From: Anaerolineales bacterium
Lineage (GTDB): Bacteria; Chloroflexota; Anaerolineae; Anaerolineales; Villigracilaceae
Length of the DNA: 17,586 bases
Direction: 5' to 3'
Assembly: GCA_020634885.1 (NCBI GenBank)
Contig: JACKAW010000014.1
Coordinates: forward strand, 1-17,586
The notes below the pieces were generated by a model. The model saw only the letters and a list, made by a program, of their open reading frames with translations, was not told where the DNA came from and did no database searches. A program made the translations under genes and the position numbers. Of this stretch, positions 5,722-13,187 are shown one piece after another (the first letter of the stretch is position 1; every line of letters starts with the position of its first letter).

Positions 5722-7347
5722 ATGAACAGTCGAGCAGTAACATACGCGCGTGTATCCGGGGATGATCGTGTCAAGGATGGTCGTAATCTGTCAGGTCAAC
5801 TTGATATCTGCCGCGAACATGCACTCAAGAAGGGTTATATGATTGTCGCCGAATTATCCGAGGATGATCGCGGTGCATCCGGCGTTTCCTTTGAACTTCC
5901 TGCCTTGAATCAGGCATTGGAGATGGCAAAGAATGGTGAATTCGATGTTTTGGTGGTTCGTGAGATTGACCGCTTCGCCCGAAGTCTTGCCAAGCAGTTG
6001 ATCATTGAGCAGGAATTTCGTCGTTATGGTGTTCAGATCGAGTATGTCATGGGCGAATACCCCGATACTCCAGAGGGGAGTTTGAACAAGAACATCAAGG
6101 CGGTTATTGCTGAATACGAAAGATTGAAGATCAATGAACGCATGATTCGTGGACGGCGACAAAAGATCAAAGCTGGCAATGTAATCATTCATGGAAAACC
6201 ACCCTATGGATACAGACTTGAAGAAATCGATGGAAAAAGTAAATTGGTGGTAAATGAAGACGAAGCCCAGATCGTGAAGATGATTTATCACATGTATGTA
6301 TTTGGCGAGGATAAGAAAGGACCTATGTCTGCACGTGTCGTAGCCCGTCGACTTACTCAAATGGGAGTCCCTATTCCGCCACTTTCCGGCAGAAGTTCCA
6401 CAAAGTGGTCTCGCACCACTGTGGGACGTATTGTTAGCAGTAAGACCTATATCGGTGTTTGGCATTATGGAAAAAATGGGCGCGCGAATGGGCGTCACTT
6501 GAACAACCCTGAGGAACATTGGTTGGCAGTTGAAATCCCCGCAATTGTGGATATGGATTTATGGGATGCTGCTCAGGAAAGAAAGGCAGTCAACATCGCC
6601 AGTGCAAAGAAAAATTTGAAGTATCAATACTTAATGAATCGAAGGTTGGTTTGCGGAGTCTGTGGTTCAAAAGTAGCTGCATGTGGAAGTAATGATGGAT
6701 ATAAAAACCGCCTGTACTATCGTTGTAATGTCGCTCGTGGATACGATGACTATGAACGCAAATGTGATAACGCACGGTATTTCAAGGCGGAGGATGTGGA
6801 CTTTACCATTTGGGAATGGATAAAATCCTTTATCAGAAATCCGGATGCGGTAGATGCAGGAATAGCTGAATACCACGAAAACCGTGAGCGTGAACAAGCT
6901 CCAATTCGAGAACGTCTTCAGGTTGTTGATGATTTGTTGAGTGATCATCGTGATCAATTACAAAAATTACTGGATCTTTATCTTGATGGAAATTTCCCCA
7001 AAGAATTGCTTGTCGAACGGCGGCAACGGTTGCAGGATACTGTAGATTCGCTTGCGACTGAGCGGGTTAATTTAGTATCCCATCTTGAAAGTAGCGCTTA
7101 CTCTCCAGAACAACTTCAAGCGATGAAAGAATATACTTGCCAAATTGCCGTTGGATTGGATGAAGCAGAAGAAGATTTTGATTCAAGAAAGCATATCGTT
7201 GACATGCTGAATGTTTATGCCTCCCTGGTGATTGAAGATGAAGAAAAGGTTGCTTATGTCACGTGTGTATTCAAAACTGACCCCGAACGCTTATTGATTG
7301 TGTCGCCTAATATTTATAAGAAGAAGACACCAGAAAATCGGCGTTGA
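5722..7347 (+). CDS. Large serine recombinase (integrase of the element)
   Basis: This 541-aa protein has the resolvase catalytic domain at about residues 3-150 with YARVS (nucleophile Ser12) and VVREIDRFAR (Arg80, Arg84, Arg87). A Recombinase domain follows (about 158-290; GKPPYGYRL, WSRTTVGRIVSSKTYIGVW), then a zinc ribbon (Cys311, Cys314, Cys335, Cys348) and a coiled coil (about 390-455). Large serine integrases join attP and attB by double-strand breaks through a phosphoserine link. GAGG lies about 8 nt before the ATG. The last 10 or so codons (from about Tyr532) are read from chromosomal DNA of the interrupted desulfurase gene, so the C-terminus should differ in the excised element. The codon pattern is more AT-rich than the operon on the left. 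Confidence 0.95.
   Translation: MNSRAVTYARVSGDDRVKDGRNLSGQLDICREHALKKGYMIVAELSEDDRGASGVSFELPALNQALEMAKNGEFDVLVVREIDRFARSLAKQLIIEQEFRRYGVQIEYVMGEYPDTPEGSLNKNIKAVIAEYERLKINERMIRGRRQKIKAGNVIIHGKPPYGYRLEEIDGKSKLVVNEDEAQIVKMIYHMYVFGEDKKGPMSARVVARRLTQMGVPIPPLSGRSSTKWSRTTVGRIVSSKTYIGVWHYGKNGRANGRHLNNPEEHWLAVEIPAIVDMDLWDAAQERKAVNIASAKKNLKYQYLMNRRLVCGVCGSKVAACGSNDGYKNRLYYRCNVARGYDDYERKCDNARYFKAEDVDFTIWEWIKSFIRNPDAVDAGIAEYHENREREQAPIRERLQVVDDLLSDHRDQLQKLLDLYLDGNFPKELLVERRQRLQDTVDSLATERVNLVSHLESSAYSPEQLQAMKEYTCQIAVGLDEAEEDFDSRKHIVDMLNVYASLVIEDEEKVAYVTCVFKTDPERLLIVSPNIYKKKTPENRR
7300..7330. other. Right attachment junction (attR-type), approximate
   Basis: On the minus strand the desulfurase reading frame is well conserved up to DFLVSSSYK and then meets TAT and TAG instead of the family's phenylalanines and GPH. 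The recombinase reading frame crosses the same bases in the opposite direction. Strand exchange therefore took place at about 7310-7325. The exact core dinucleotide cannot be read without the left end. Confidence 0.7.
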
Positions 7348-7972
7348 GTTTTTGCACATCGATGGCGCCATGCACGGCGTACTGTACCGCGTCTACATAG
7401 ACAAGTGAACCGGCATCGTGCGCCATTTGGATGATCTTCTCTACGGGGTTGAGCGTTCCCAGCGAGTTGGAGGCATACCCAACGGCAACCAGCTTCGGCT
7501 TTCGTTCGAGCGCTTTTTGCATGGCATCCAAATTGAGGGTGCCGTCCTCCACATCAAAATCCACCCAGTTGATCTTCACGCCCTTGTCCTGTGCTGCCAA
7601 TACCCACGGGGTGACGTTGGCATCGTGGTCGAGGCGGGTAAGCACGATCTCATCGCCCTCATTCCACTCGCGTGAGAGCGAGCGGCTGATGTGCAAGGTG
7701 AGGGTGGTCATGTTATTGCCAAAGACGATTTCATCTGCCGAGGGCGCGTTGTAGAAATCAGCCATGGCGTTGTGCGCTTCGTGCAGCACTTCGTCCGATG
7801 CCATGCTGGTGGCAAATGCCCCGCCGTGGTTGGCATTGTTCTCGATCAAGTATTTTGTGATGCGGTCGATGGATTGCTTTGCGATCTGTGTGCCGCCCGG
7901 GTTATCGAAAAATATGGCGTTGCGATTCAGAGACGGGAATTGCTGACGAATGACATCGAGATTTAGTGACAT
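7307..7972 (-). pseudogene. Cysteine desulfurase-like (SufS-type) gene truncated by the element
   Basis: The 221 codons match the first half of PLP-dependent class V aminotransferases of the cysteine desulfurase-like subfamily: FFDNPGGTQ near residue 21, VFGNNMTTLTLHISRSL, LDHDANVTPW, AVGYASNSLGT, VYVDAVQYAVHGAID and DFLVSSSYK. Intact members are about 400 aa. The reading frame stops two residues after the Schiff-base lysine motif, exactly at the element boundary, so the C-terminal half is missing here. GGAG lies 9 nt before the ATG. The truncated product should be inactive, since the active site and dimer interface need the missing half. The rest of the gene is expected on the other side of the element. 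Confidence 0.88.
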
Positions 7973-8000
7973 GGCGAGGTTCTCCTCAAATGAAATTTAG

Positions 8001-8026
8001 ACAATTTGGTTATATACTGAAATTGT
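8001..8026. promoter_or_regulatory. Imperfect palindrome between divergent desulfurase and stress-protein genes
   Basis: ACAATTT and AAATTGT form 7-bp arms around a TATATA-containing centre. It lies in the 75-bp gap shared by two divergent starts and could be an operator for both. No clear -35/-10 pair was found on either strand. Confidence 0.4.
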
Positions 8027-8047
8027 AACGTACAGAAAGGAGCACCC

Positions 8048-8470
8048 ATGTTTGGAAAAATTCTTCTCGCTGTGGACGGTTCTGAACACGCTCTCCACGC
8101 CACCCGCAAAGCTGCCGAATTGGCGCGTTGCATGAAACCCGCCGAACTCCGGGTTGTTGTTGCGTACGATCCCATCCCGCTGTATCTTGGCGAACCCAAT
8201 ATGCAGATCGTGATCACGAACCGAAAAGGAGAAGCCGAAGAAGTATTGACTGCCGCGGTGAAAGAACTCGGTGATGTGCCATGTGAAATTCACACCGAAT
8301 TGCTCGAAGGCGATCCGGCAGAAGCTATTCTTGATGTAGCCACCACCCGCAAAAGTGATGTGATCGTGATCGGCTCACGCGGGCTTGGCAGGTTGGCAGG
8401 TCTGCTTTTGGGCAGCACGAGTCAGAAAGTTGTGGCGCACGCGCCCTGCCCGGTGTTGATCGTGCGGTAA
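8048..8470 (+). CDS. Universal stress protein (UspA family, ATP-binding type)
   Basis: This 140-aa protein matches a single UspA domain in length. It begins with KILLAVDGSEHA (the Asp of the ATP site) and contains G-x2-G-x9-G-S at residues 109-123 (GSRGLG ... GS), the nucleotide-binding signature that separates ATP-binding members from UspA proper; it ends APCPVLIVR. These cytoplasmic dimers help survival under starvation or redox stress, and the target process cannot be told from sequence. AAAGGAG lies 6 nt before the ATG. It is a single gene, divergent from the desulfurase fragment and convergent with mobA (10 bp between stops, with no clear terminator). Confidence 0.93.
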   Translation: MFGKILLAVDGSEHALHATRKAAELARCMKPAELRVVVAYDPIPLYLGEPNMQIVITNRKGEAEEVLTAAVKELGDVPCEIHTELLEGDPAEAILDVATTRKSDVIVIGSRGLGRLAGLLLGSTSQKVVAHAPCPVLIVR

Positions 8471-8480
8471 AAGAGTCACG

Positions 8481-9071
8481 TTACCTGGCTAAATGCTCGG
8501 CTTGTTCAAATTCTTCGGGGGTATTGACGTTCCAAAAACATAAGCCGGATGGGTCGAAGGCTTTCAATTCATCCGGCTGAATCTCTCTCACACGTACCTG
8601 TGGAAACCAGGCGATCACTTTCCATTTGTCTACTGCAATGGCGGCTTCGATGGCAGGCAGGCATGCCTCACGCCGATACAAAGCATGGAAGGGTTCGTAC
8701 CCTTCGGATGTTTTGGCGATGACAACATCCGCTTCTTCCTTGACGAGGAGGCTGTGTGCGCTTTCAAAGAAGTTTGGACTCACGAAGGGCATATCGCACG
8801 CGGCAACTGCAACGTGCGCATGGCTGGCAGAAGTGATGGCAGTGTAGAGTCCGCCCAACGCGCCGCGCCCAGGCTTGAGGTCTGGGGTGAGGCGAAGCCC
8901 AAGGAATTGATACTCTTCGGGGCGATTCGTCGTCACGATGATTTCATCTGCAATGGGGCTGAGCCGATCCACCACGCGCTGAATGAGCGGCTTGCCAAGA
9001 AAGGGCTTGAGCGCCTTGTCCTCGCCCATGCGAGAGGATTGTCCGCCTGCTTGAATTACGACTGATAACAT
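8481..9071 (-). CDS. mobA: Molybdenum cofactor guanylyltransferase MobA
   Basis: The protein has the MobA nucleotidyltransferase signature at its N-terminus (VVIQAGGQSSRMGEDKAL, then FLGKPLIQRV) and RGALGGLYTAI, AACDMPFVSP and WNVNTPEEF further on. MobA joins GMP to molybdopterin to make the guanine dinucleotide cofactor used by DMSO-reductase-family enzymes. A start at 9071 gives 196 aa, the usual length, and begins the Rossmann strand at once. The ATG at 9095 would add eight residues (MSHYYNIP) but lies upstream of the -10 start point, inside a palindrome. No ribosome site precedes 9071; the -10 spacing suggests a leaderless mRNA. No other cofactor genes are in view. Confidence 0.9.
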   Translation of the reverse strand: MLSVVIQAGGQSSRMGEDKALKPFLGKPLIQRVVDRLSPIADEIIVTTNRPEEYQFLGLRLTPDLKPGRGALGGLYTAITSASHAHVAVAACDMPFVSPNFFESAHSLLVKEEADVVIAKTSEGYEPFHALYRREACLPAIEAAIAVDKWKVIAWFPQVRVREIQPDELKAFDPSGLCFWNVNTPEEFEQAEHLAR

Positions 9072-9077
9072 GGGTAT

Positions 9078-9083
9078 ATTATA
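9078..9083 (-). promoter_or_regulatory. -10 box of mobA, consistent with leaderless transcription
   Basis: On the minus strand a perfect TATAAT ends exactly 6 nt before the ATG at 9071, so the start point should fall on or next to the A of the ATG. No convincing -35 is seen, because the palindrome occupies part of that region. Confidence 0.6.
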
Positions 9084-9088
9084 GTAGT

Positions 9089-9104
9089 GCGACATTAATG
9101 TCGC
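9089..9104. promoter_or_regulatory. Perfect 16-bp palindrome between mobA and amrS
   Basis: GCGACATTAATGTCGC is its own reverse complement. It sits directly upstream of the mobA -10 and between the candidate amrS -10 (TATATT 9075-9080, with TTGAAT 9051-9056 at 18 bp) and the amrS ATG. A dimeric regulator bound here could control both divergent genes. Confidence 0.6.
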
Positions 9105-9113
9105 GATACAGAT

Positions 9114-10226
9114 ATGAATACACTTTCAAATGCCCTCGACCCATTCACTGTTGAAGGTGAGTTGTACGAAAAACTTGCCGATGATTCAGTGCGCTGTTTT
9201 GCGTGCGGACATCGCTGTTTGATCCGTGAAGGCAGGCGGGGAATTTGTCAGGTGCGGTTCAACAAAGGCGGCAGGTTAATGGTGCCGCATGGCTATGTGG
9301 CGGCGCTGCAAAGTGACCCAATTGAAAAGAAACCTTTTTCGCATGTGTTGCCCGGCTCAAATGCGCTGACGTTTGGGATGCTTGGCTGTGACTATCACTG
9401 CGGCTATTGCCAAAACTGGCTCACCTCGCAAGCCCTGCGCGACCCGGCTTCGGAGGTTTCGGCGCAGTTTATCCGCGAGATCACGCCGGAGCGGATGATG
9501 AGTTACGCGAAGCAGACGAGGGCGGCGGTGGTGGTTTCATCATACAATGAGCCGCTCATCACCAGTGAGTGGGCGGTGGAAATTTTCAAGGCGGCGAAGG
9601 AGAATGGGCTGCTGTGCGCGTATGTTTCCAATGGCAATAACACGCCCGAGGTAATGGATTATCTTGCGCCGTATCTTTCCGCTTATAAAATTGACCTGAA
9701 GTGTATGAATGACCGGAACTACCGCAAACTGGGCGGCACGTTGCAGCACACGCTGGATGGAATCAAGCGTGCCAAAGAACATGGCTTATGGGTCGAAGTG
9801 GTGACGTTGGTCATTCCGGGCTTCAATGATTCAAATGAGGAGTTGTGGGATGCGGCGCGTTTCCTCGCCGAGGTTTCAAAAGATATTCCGTGGCATGTGA
9901 CGGCGTTTCACAAAGATTACAAGATGACCGACCCTGAAAACACGGATGCTCGGACGCTCATCCGTGCGGCGGAGATTGGGCGCGAGGCGGGGCTGAATTT
10001 TGTGTACGCGGGCAATTTGCCAGGCATGGTTGAGGCGTATGAAAATACCCATTGTCCAAAGTGCAGCTATCGGCTTGTGGTGAGGCGGGGGTATGTTGTG
10101 AGGGAGTATCACATCACCGCCGATGGAAAATGCCCAAAATGCGGCGAATCCATTCCCGGGGTGTGGGCGCAAGACCCTTCTACAGTGGGGTTAAGTGGGG
10201 CGGGCTTTCCGCTGGGCTTGCGTTAG
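9114..10226 (+). CDS. amrS: AmmeMemoRadiSam system radical SAM enzyme
   Basis: This 370-aa protein has the radical SAM cluster motif CDYHCGYC (CxxxCxxC) near residue 93, an N-terminal cysteine module (CFACGHRC ... GICQVR), the family stretch SYNEPLITSEWAVE, KIDLKCMNDRNYRKLGG, and a C-terminal zinc ribbon (CPKC ... CPKCGE). The family resembles the pyruvate formate-lyase activating enzyme and usually occurs with AmmeMemoRadiSam proteins A and B, which are absent within this window. The substrate is not established to my knowledge. There is no clear ribosome site; the ATG at 9114 is the only start before the conserved N-terminus. It is divergent from mobA. Confidence 0.9.
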   Translation: MNTLSNALDPFTVEGELYEKLADDSVRCFACGHRCLIREGRRGICQVRFNKGGRLMVPHGYVAALQSDPIEKKPFSHVLPGSNALTFGMLGCDYHCGYCQNWLTSQALRDPASEVSAQFIREITPERMMSYAKQTRAAVVVSSYNEPLITSEWAVEIFKAAKENGLLCAYVSNGNNTPEVMDYLAPYLSAYKIDLKCMNDRNYRKLGGTLQHTLDGIKRAKEHGLWVEVVTLVIPGFNDSNEELWDAARFLAEVSKDIPWHVTAFHKDYKMTDPENTDARTLIRAAEIGREAGLNFVYAGNLPGMVEAYENTHCPKCSYRLVVRRGYVVREYHITADGKCPKCGESIPGVWAQDPSTVGLSGAGFPLGLR

Positions 10227-10229
10227 GGG

Positions 10230-10235
10230 TATAAT
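10230..10235 (+). promoter_or_regulatory. -10 box of the binding-protein gene
   Basis: A perfect TATAAT lies 65 bp before the ATG, just behind the amrS stop. The -35 region is poor (TTTCCG at 18 bp). Transcription would begin at about 10242, at the edge of the following inverted repeat. Confidence 0.55.
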
Positions 10236-10242
10236 CCCGAAA

Positions 10243-10261
10243 CATTTTGCACGGCAAAATG
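10243..10261 (+). promoter_or_regulatory. Inverted repeat at the 5' end of the ABC-importer mRNA
   Basis: CATTTTGC and GCAAAATG pair perfectly over 8 bp with loop ACG, placed at the predicted start site. It would form a 5'-terminal hairpin that may stabilise a highly expressed mRNA, or be a repressor operator. Confidence 0.5.
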
Positions 10262-10294
10262 AAATCCTTTTTTCTCATATGGAGGAGAAAACGC

Positions 10295-12019
10295 ATGAAA
10301 CGAAATCTGTTCGTCCTTCTTTCGTTGCTGGTGTTGGCGAGCCTTGTGCTTGCTGCATGTGGTGGCGGCGCTGAAGCCCCCGCAGAAGAAACCGCACCCG
10401 AAGCTACGGAAGCCCCTGCCGAAGAAGCCCCTGCTGCTGAAGAACCAGCCGCGGACTTTGTTGGCAATTCTCTCATGGCTGCCGATTGTGATTCTACCGG
10501 CATCATCAAGGGTGTTGAAGCCACTGGTCAGTATGAAGTGACCTTCACCCTCTGCCAGCCCGATCCCGCCTTCCTTTCCAAGATCGCTTTTAGCGTCTAT
10601 GGTATCTACCCTGAAGAATGGATCGCAGCGACTGCCGGTGACGGCACCCGCACCAGCGAAGGTCTCGAAGCCCCTGTTGGTACCGGTCCGTACATGCTCA
10701 GCGAATGGAACCGTGGTGAGAGCATTACCTTCACCGCCAACCCCAACTACTGGGGTGAAACTCCTGCGGCTGACACTCTTGTCTTCCGCTGGTCTTCCGA
10801 ATCTGCTGCCCGTTTGCTCGAATTGCAGTCTGGCACCGTGGATGGTATCGACAACGTTGGTCCTGCCGACTTCGATGTTGTTCGTGATGATGCCAACCTC
10901 TCTTTGAACGAACGCCCTGCGTTGAACGTGTTCTACCTTGGTATGACCAACACCTTCGCTCCGTTCGATAACCAGGATGTCCGCCAGGCGATTGCCAAGG
11001 GCATTGACCGCCAGCGCATTGTAGATACCTTCTACCCTGCTGGTTCCGAAGTTGCTTCTCACTTCACCCCCTGCTCCATCCCCGGTGGTTGTGAAGGCGA
11101 TGACTGGTATGACTTTGATGCCGCTGCCGCCCGCGAACAGCTTGCTGCCGCCGGCTTCCCCGATGGCTTCTCCACCAAGATCTACTATCGTGACGTTGTC
11201 CGCAGCTACCTGCCCCAGGTTAGCAATGTGGCTCAGGACATTCAGGCTCAGTTGAAAGAAAACCTCAACATCGATGCTGAAATCGTTGTGATGGAATCTG
11301 GTGCTTTCATTGAAGAATCCACCGCTGGTCGCCTCGATGGTATCTACCTCTTGGGCTGGGGTGCAGATTACCCGCACCCGACCAACTTCCTGGACTATCA
11401 CTTCGGTGAAGCCAACCCGCAATTCGGCGTTCAGTCCCCGACCTACTTCGAACCGATCGCTGCTGCTGCTCAGATCGCCGACCCCGCTGAATCTGCTCCG
11501 CTTTACGCTGAAGCCAACAACGCCCTCAAGGAATTCGTTCCTATGATCCCTGTTGCTCATGGTGGTTCCGGCACTGCTTACCGCGCCGATGTGACCAACC
11601 AGCAAGCCAGCCCGCTTGGCAACGAGAACTTCTCACTCATGGATCCAGGTGGACGTGATGTCTATGTATGGATGCAGAACGCCGAACCGATCAGCCTCTT
11701 CTGTGCTGACGAATCTGACGGTGAGTCCCTCCGCGCTTGTGAACAGGTTGTGGAAGCTCTCTATGCCTACGAAACCAACGGCACCGCGGCTGTCCCTGCT
11801 TTGGCTGAAGTTTGTGAACCCAACGCCTCCCTCGACGTGTGGACTTGTACCCTGCGCCAGGGCGTGACCTTCCACGATGGCTCGACCTTCGATGCCAACG
11901 ATGTGGTTGCCACCTTCACCATGGGCTTGGATGCTTCTTCCCCATTGCACGCGGGTAACACCAACGCCTGGGAATACTACGACTATCTCTGGGGCTTGAT
12001 GAACAAACCCAGCGAATAG
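10295..12019 (+). CDS. Oligopeptide-type ABC transporter binding lipoprotein, apparently circularly permuted
   Basis: This 574-aa protein starts with a lipoprotein signal (MKRNLFVLL ... LVLAAC; lipid Cys22) and an Ala/Pro/Glu linker. GGAGGAG lies before the ATG at 10295; the ATG at 10247 lacks such a site. It belongs to the SBP_bac_5 family: GTGPY at 129-133, NPNYWG at 149-154, AIAKGIDRQRIV near 233. The order is unusual. The segment that normally opens this fold (VYVWMQNAEPISLF from 456, VVEALYAYETNG, VPALAEV, TLRQGVTFHDG at 526-529, FDANDVVATF) comes last, after the normal C-terminal part (FVPMIPVAHGG). It should bind peptides or similar solutes outside the membrane and deliver them to the permeases that follow. 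Confidence 0.88.
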   Translation: MKRNLFVLLSLLVLASLVLAACGGGAEAPAEETAPEATEAPAEEAPAAEEPAADFVGNSLMAADCDSTGIIKGVEATGQYEVTFTLCQPDPAFLSKIAFSVYGIYPEEWIAATAGDGTRTSEGLEAPVGTGPYMLSEWNRGESITFTANPNYWGETPAADTLVFRWSSESAARLLELQSGTVDGIDNVGPADFDVVRDDANLSLNERPALNVFYLGMTNTFAPFDNQDVRQAIAKGIDRQRIVDTFYPAGSEVASHFTPCSIPGGCEGDDWYDFDAAAAREQLAAAGFPDGFSTKIYYRDVVRSYLPQVSNVAQDIQAQLKENLNIDAEIVVMESGAFIEESTAGRLDGIYLLGWGADYPHPTNFLDYHFGEANPQFGVQSPTYFEPIAAAAQIADPAESAPLYAEANNALKEFVPMIPVAHGGSGTAYRADVTNQQASPLGNENFSLMDPGGRDVYVWMQNAEPISLFCADESDGESLRACEQVVEALYAYETNGTAAVPALAEVCEPNASLDVWTCTLRQGVTFHDGSTFDANDVVATFTMGLDASSPLHAGNTNAWEYYDYLWGLMNKPSE

Positions 12020-12042
12020 GTCTTAATTCCTGTTTGCACTAA

Positions 12043-12077
12043 AATACGGGATGGCGGCGAACCCGCCATCCCGTATT
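12043..12077 (+). repeat. 15-bp perfect hairpin between binding-protein and permease genes
   Basis: AATACGGGATGGCGG and CCGCCATCCCGTATT pair fully with the loop CGAAC. No T-run follows (CCTACACGG), so it is not a classical terminator. Such intercistronic stem-loops commonly protect the 3' end of binding-protein mRNA and make the binding protein more abundant than its permeases. Confidence 0.8.
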
Positions 12078-12098
12078 CCTACACGGAGGCTTTTGTAA

Positions 12099-13178
12099 AT
12101 GTTCCAATACCTGGTACGCAGACTACTTGCTTCCATTCCGGTCTTATTCGGTATTTTGGTTGTCACATTTATTATTGCACGCGTGATCCCCGGCGATCCG
12201 TGCAAGGCGATTTTGGGTGAGAAAGCTACACCTGAGGTTTGTGAGCGGTTCATTCATGAAAAAGGGTTGGACCGTCCCATTCCTGAACAACTTATGGTCT
12301 ACATGGGGGAAGTATTGCGCGGCGATTTTGGCAATTCCATTCGTATGAATGTGCCGGTAACGCGTTTACTGATTGAACGGCTTCCCACCACCGTTGAGCT
12401 TAGCCTGGCTGCATTATTTGTCAGTATGCTATTTGGCGTTCCTTTGGGGGTGATCTCGGCGGTAAAACACAATACCTGGGTTGATGTAACCACCATGATC
12501 TGGGCGAACATTGGTGTATCCATGCCGGTTTTTTGGCTTGGGTTGATGCTAATGTATATTTTTTCCCTTCAATTAAAAGATACACCATTCTGGTTCCCTC
12601 CTTCAGGGCGGCTTAGCCCGGGCATTCCTGATGATGCCTTCTATGAAGTATGGGGCTGGACGGTTGGTGAGAGCGGACTTTGGGCGGGCTTTTTGGTTTT
12701 TCTTTCACGCATGAATATTTTGAATGCACTTCTTACTCAAAATTGGGAATTGTTGAAAGATGCCCTTAAGCATCTTATCCTTCCGGCAGTTGCGCTGGGA
12801 ACCATCCCCATGTCGATCATTGCCCGTATGGCACGTTCCGCCATGCTCGACGTTCTGGGGCAGGATTACATTCGTACGGCAAGAGCAAAGGGGTTGGGGC
12901 ATTTCCTTGTCATCGTCAAACATGCCTTTAGCAATGCTCAGTTGCCGTTGGTCACCGTGATCGGTCTATCCCTTGGCGGTTTGTTGGGCGGTGCCGTACT
13001 AACTGAAACCGTCTTTGGTCTTTCCGGCTTGGGGCGCACCCTGTACGAAGCCATCACAGCGCGCGATTATGGAATTGTCCAATCGTTTACGGTGGTAATC
13101 GCGGTCTTTTATGTGGTCATTAACCTGTTAGTGGATATTTCGTATGCGTATCTCGATCCGCGCATCCGTTTGAATTAG
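12099..13178 (+). CDS. ABC transporter permease, DppB/OppB family
   Basis: This 359-aa protein opens with the DppB N-terminus (FQYLVRRLLASIPVLFGILVV first helix, then VIPGDP) and shows about six membrane segments. The EAA loop that docks with the ATPase is DYIRTARAKGL near residue 257. The region around 165-200, with NWELLKDALKHLILPA after it, is longer than in typical members and includes a periplasmic insert (WFPPSGRLSPG, VWGWTVGESG). GGAGG lies 9 nt before the ATG. It forms the transmembrane pore with the next permease. The substrate class (peptides, possibly nickel or sugars) cannot be told from the permease alone. Confidence 0.93.
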   Translation: MFQYLVRRLLASIPVLFGILVVTFIIARVIPGDPCKAILGEKATPEVCERFIHEKGLDRPIPEQLMVYMGEVLRGDFGNSIRMNVPVTRLLIERLPTTVELSLAALFVSMLFGVPLGVISAVKHNTWVDVTTMIWANIGVSMPVFWLGLMLMYIFSLQLKDTPFWFPPSGRLSPGIPDDAFYEVWGWTVGESGLWAGFLVFLSRMNILNALLTQNWELLKDALKHLILPAVALGTIPMSIIARMARSAMLDVLGQDYIRTARAKGLGHFLVIVKHAFSNAQLPLVTVIGLSLGGLLGGAVLTETVFGLSGLGRTLYEAITARDYGIVQSFTVVIAVFYVVINLLVDISYAYLDPRIRLN

Positions 13179-13187
13179 GACTCTCAC

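Larger units (their letters stand above)
1..7315. mobile_element. Integrative element, left end outside the window
   Basis: The segment carries a serine recombinase, an excisionase-like protein, ParA with a DNA-binding partner and a DnaA-domain-I-type replication protein, and it ends where an unrelated chromosomal gene (cysteine desulfurase-like) is interrupted. That combination fits an integrative element with a plasmid-like replication and partition module. The right boundary is placed at about 7310-7325, where homology to the desulfurase stops; it cannot be fixed to the base without an uninterrupted relative. The left boundary, which should carry the rest of the desulfurase gene, is not present. 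No conjugation or phage structural genes are visible in this part, so the transfer mode is unknown. Confidence 0.8.

Noticed and set aside
10223..11605. 460-codon open frame on the minus strand opposite the binding-protein gene
   Set aside because: It is an antisense shadow caused by strong codon bias of the sense gene; the sense frame has a signal peptide, family motifs and a ribosome site, and the antisense protein shows no family.
12043..12077. Similarity of TACGGGAT in this hairpin to the element repeats at 3382-3421
   Set aside because: Only eight bases are shared, inside a stem-loop with another obvious explanation and outside the element.
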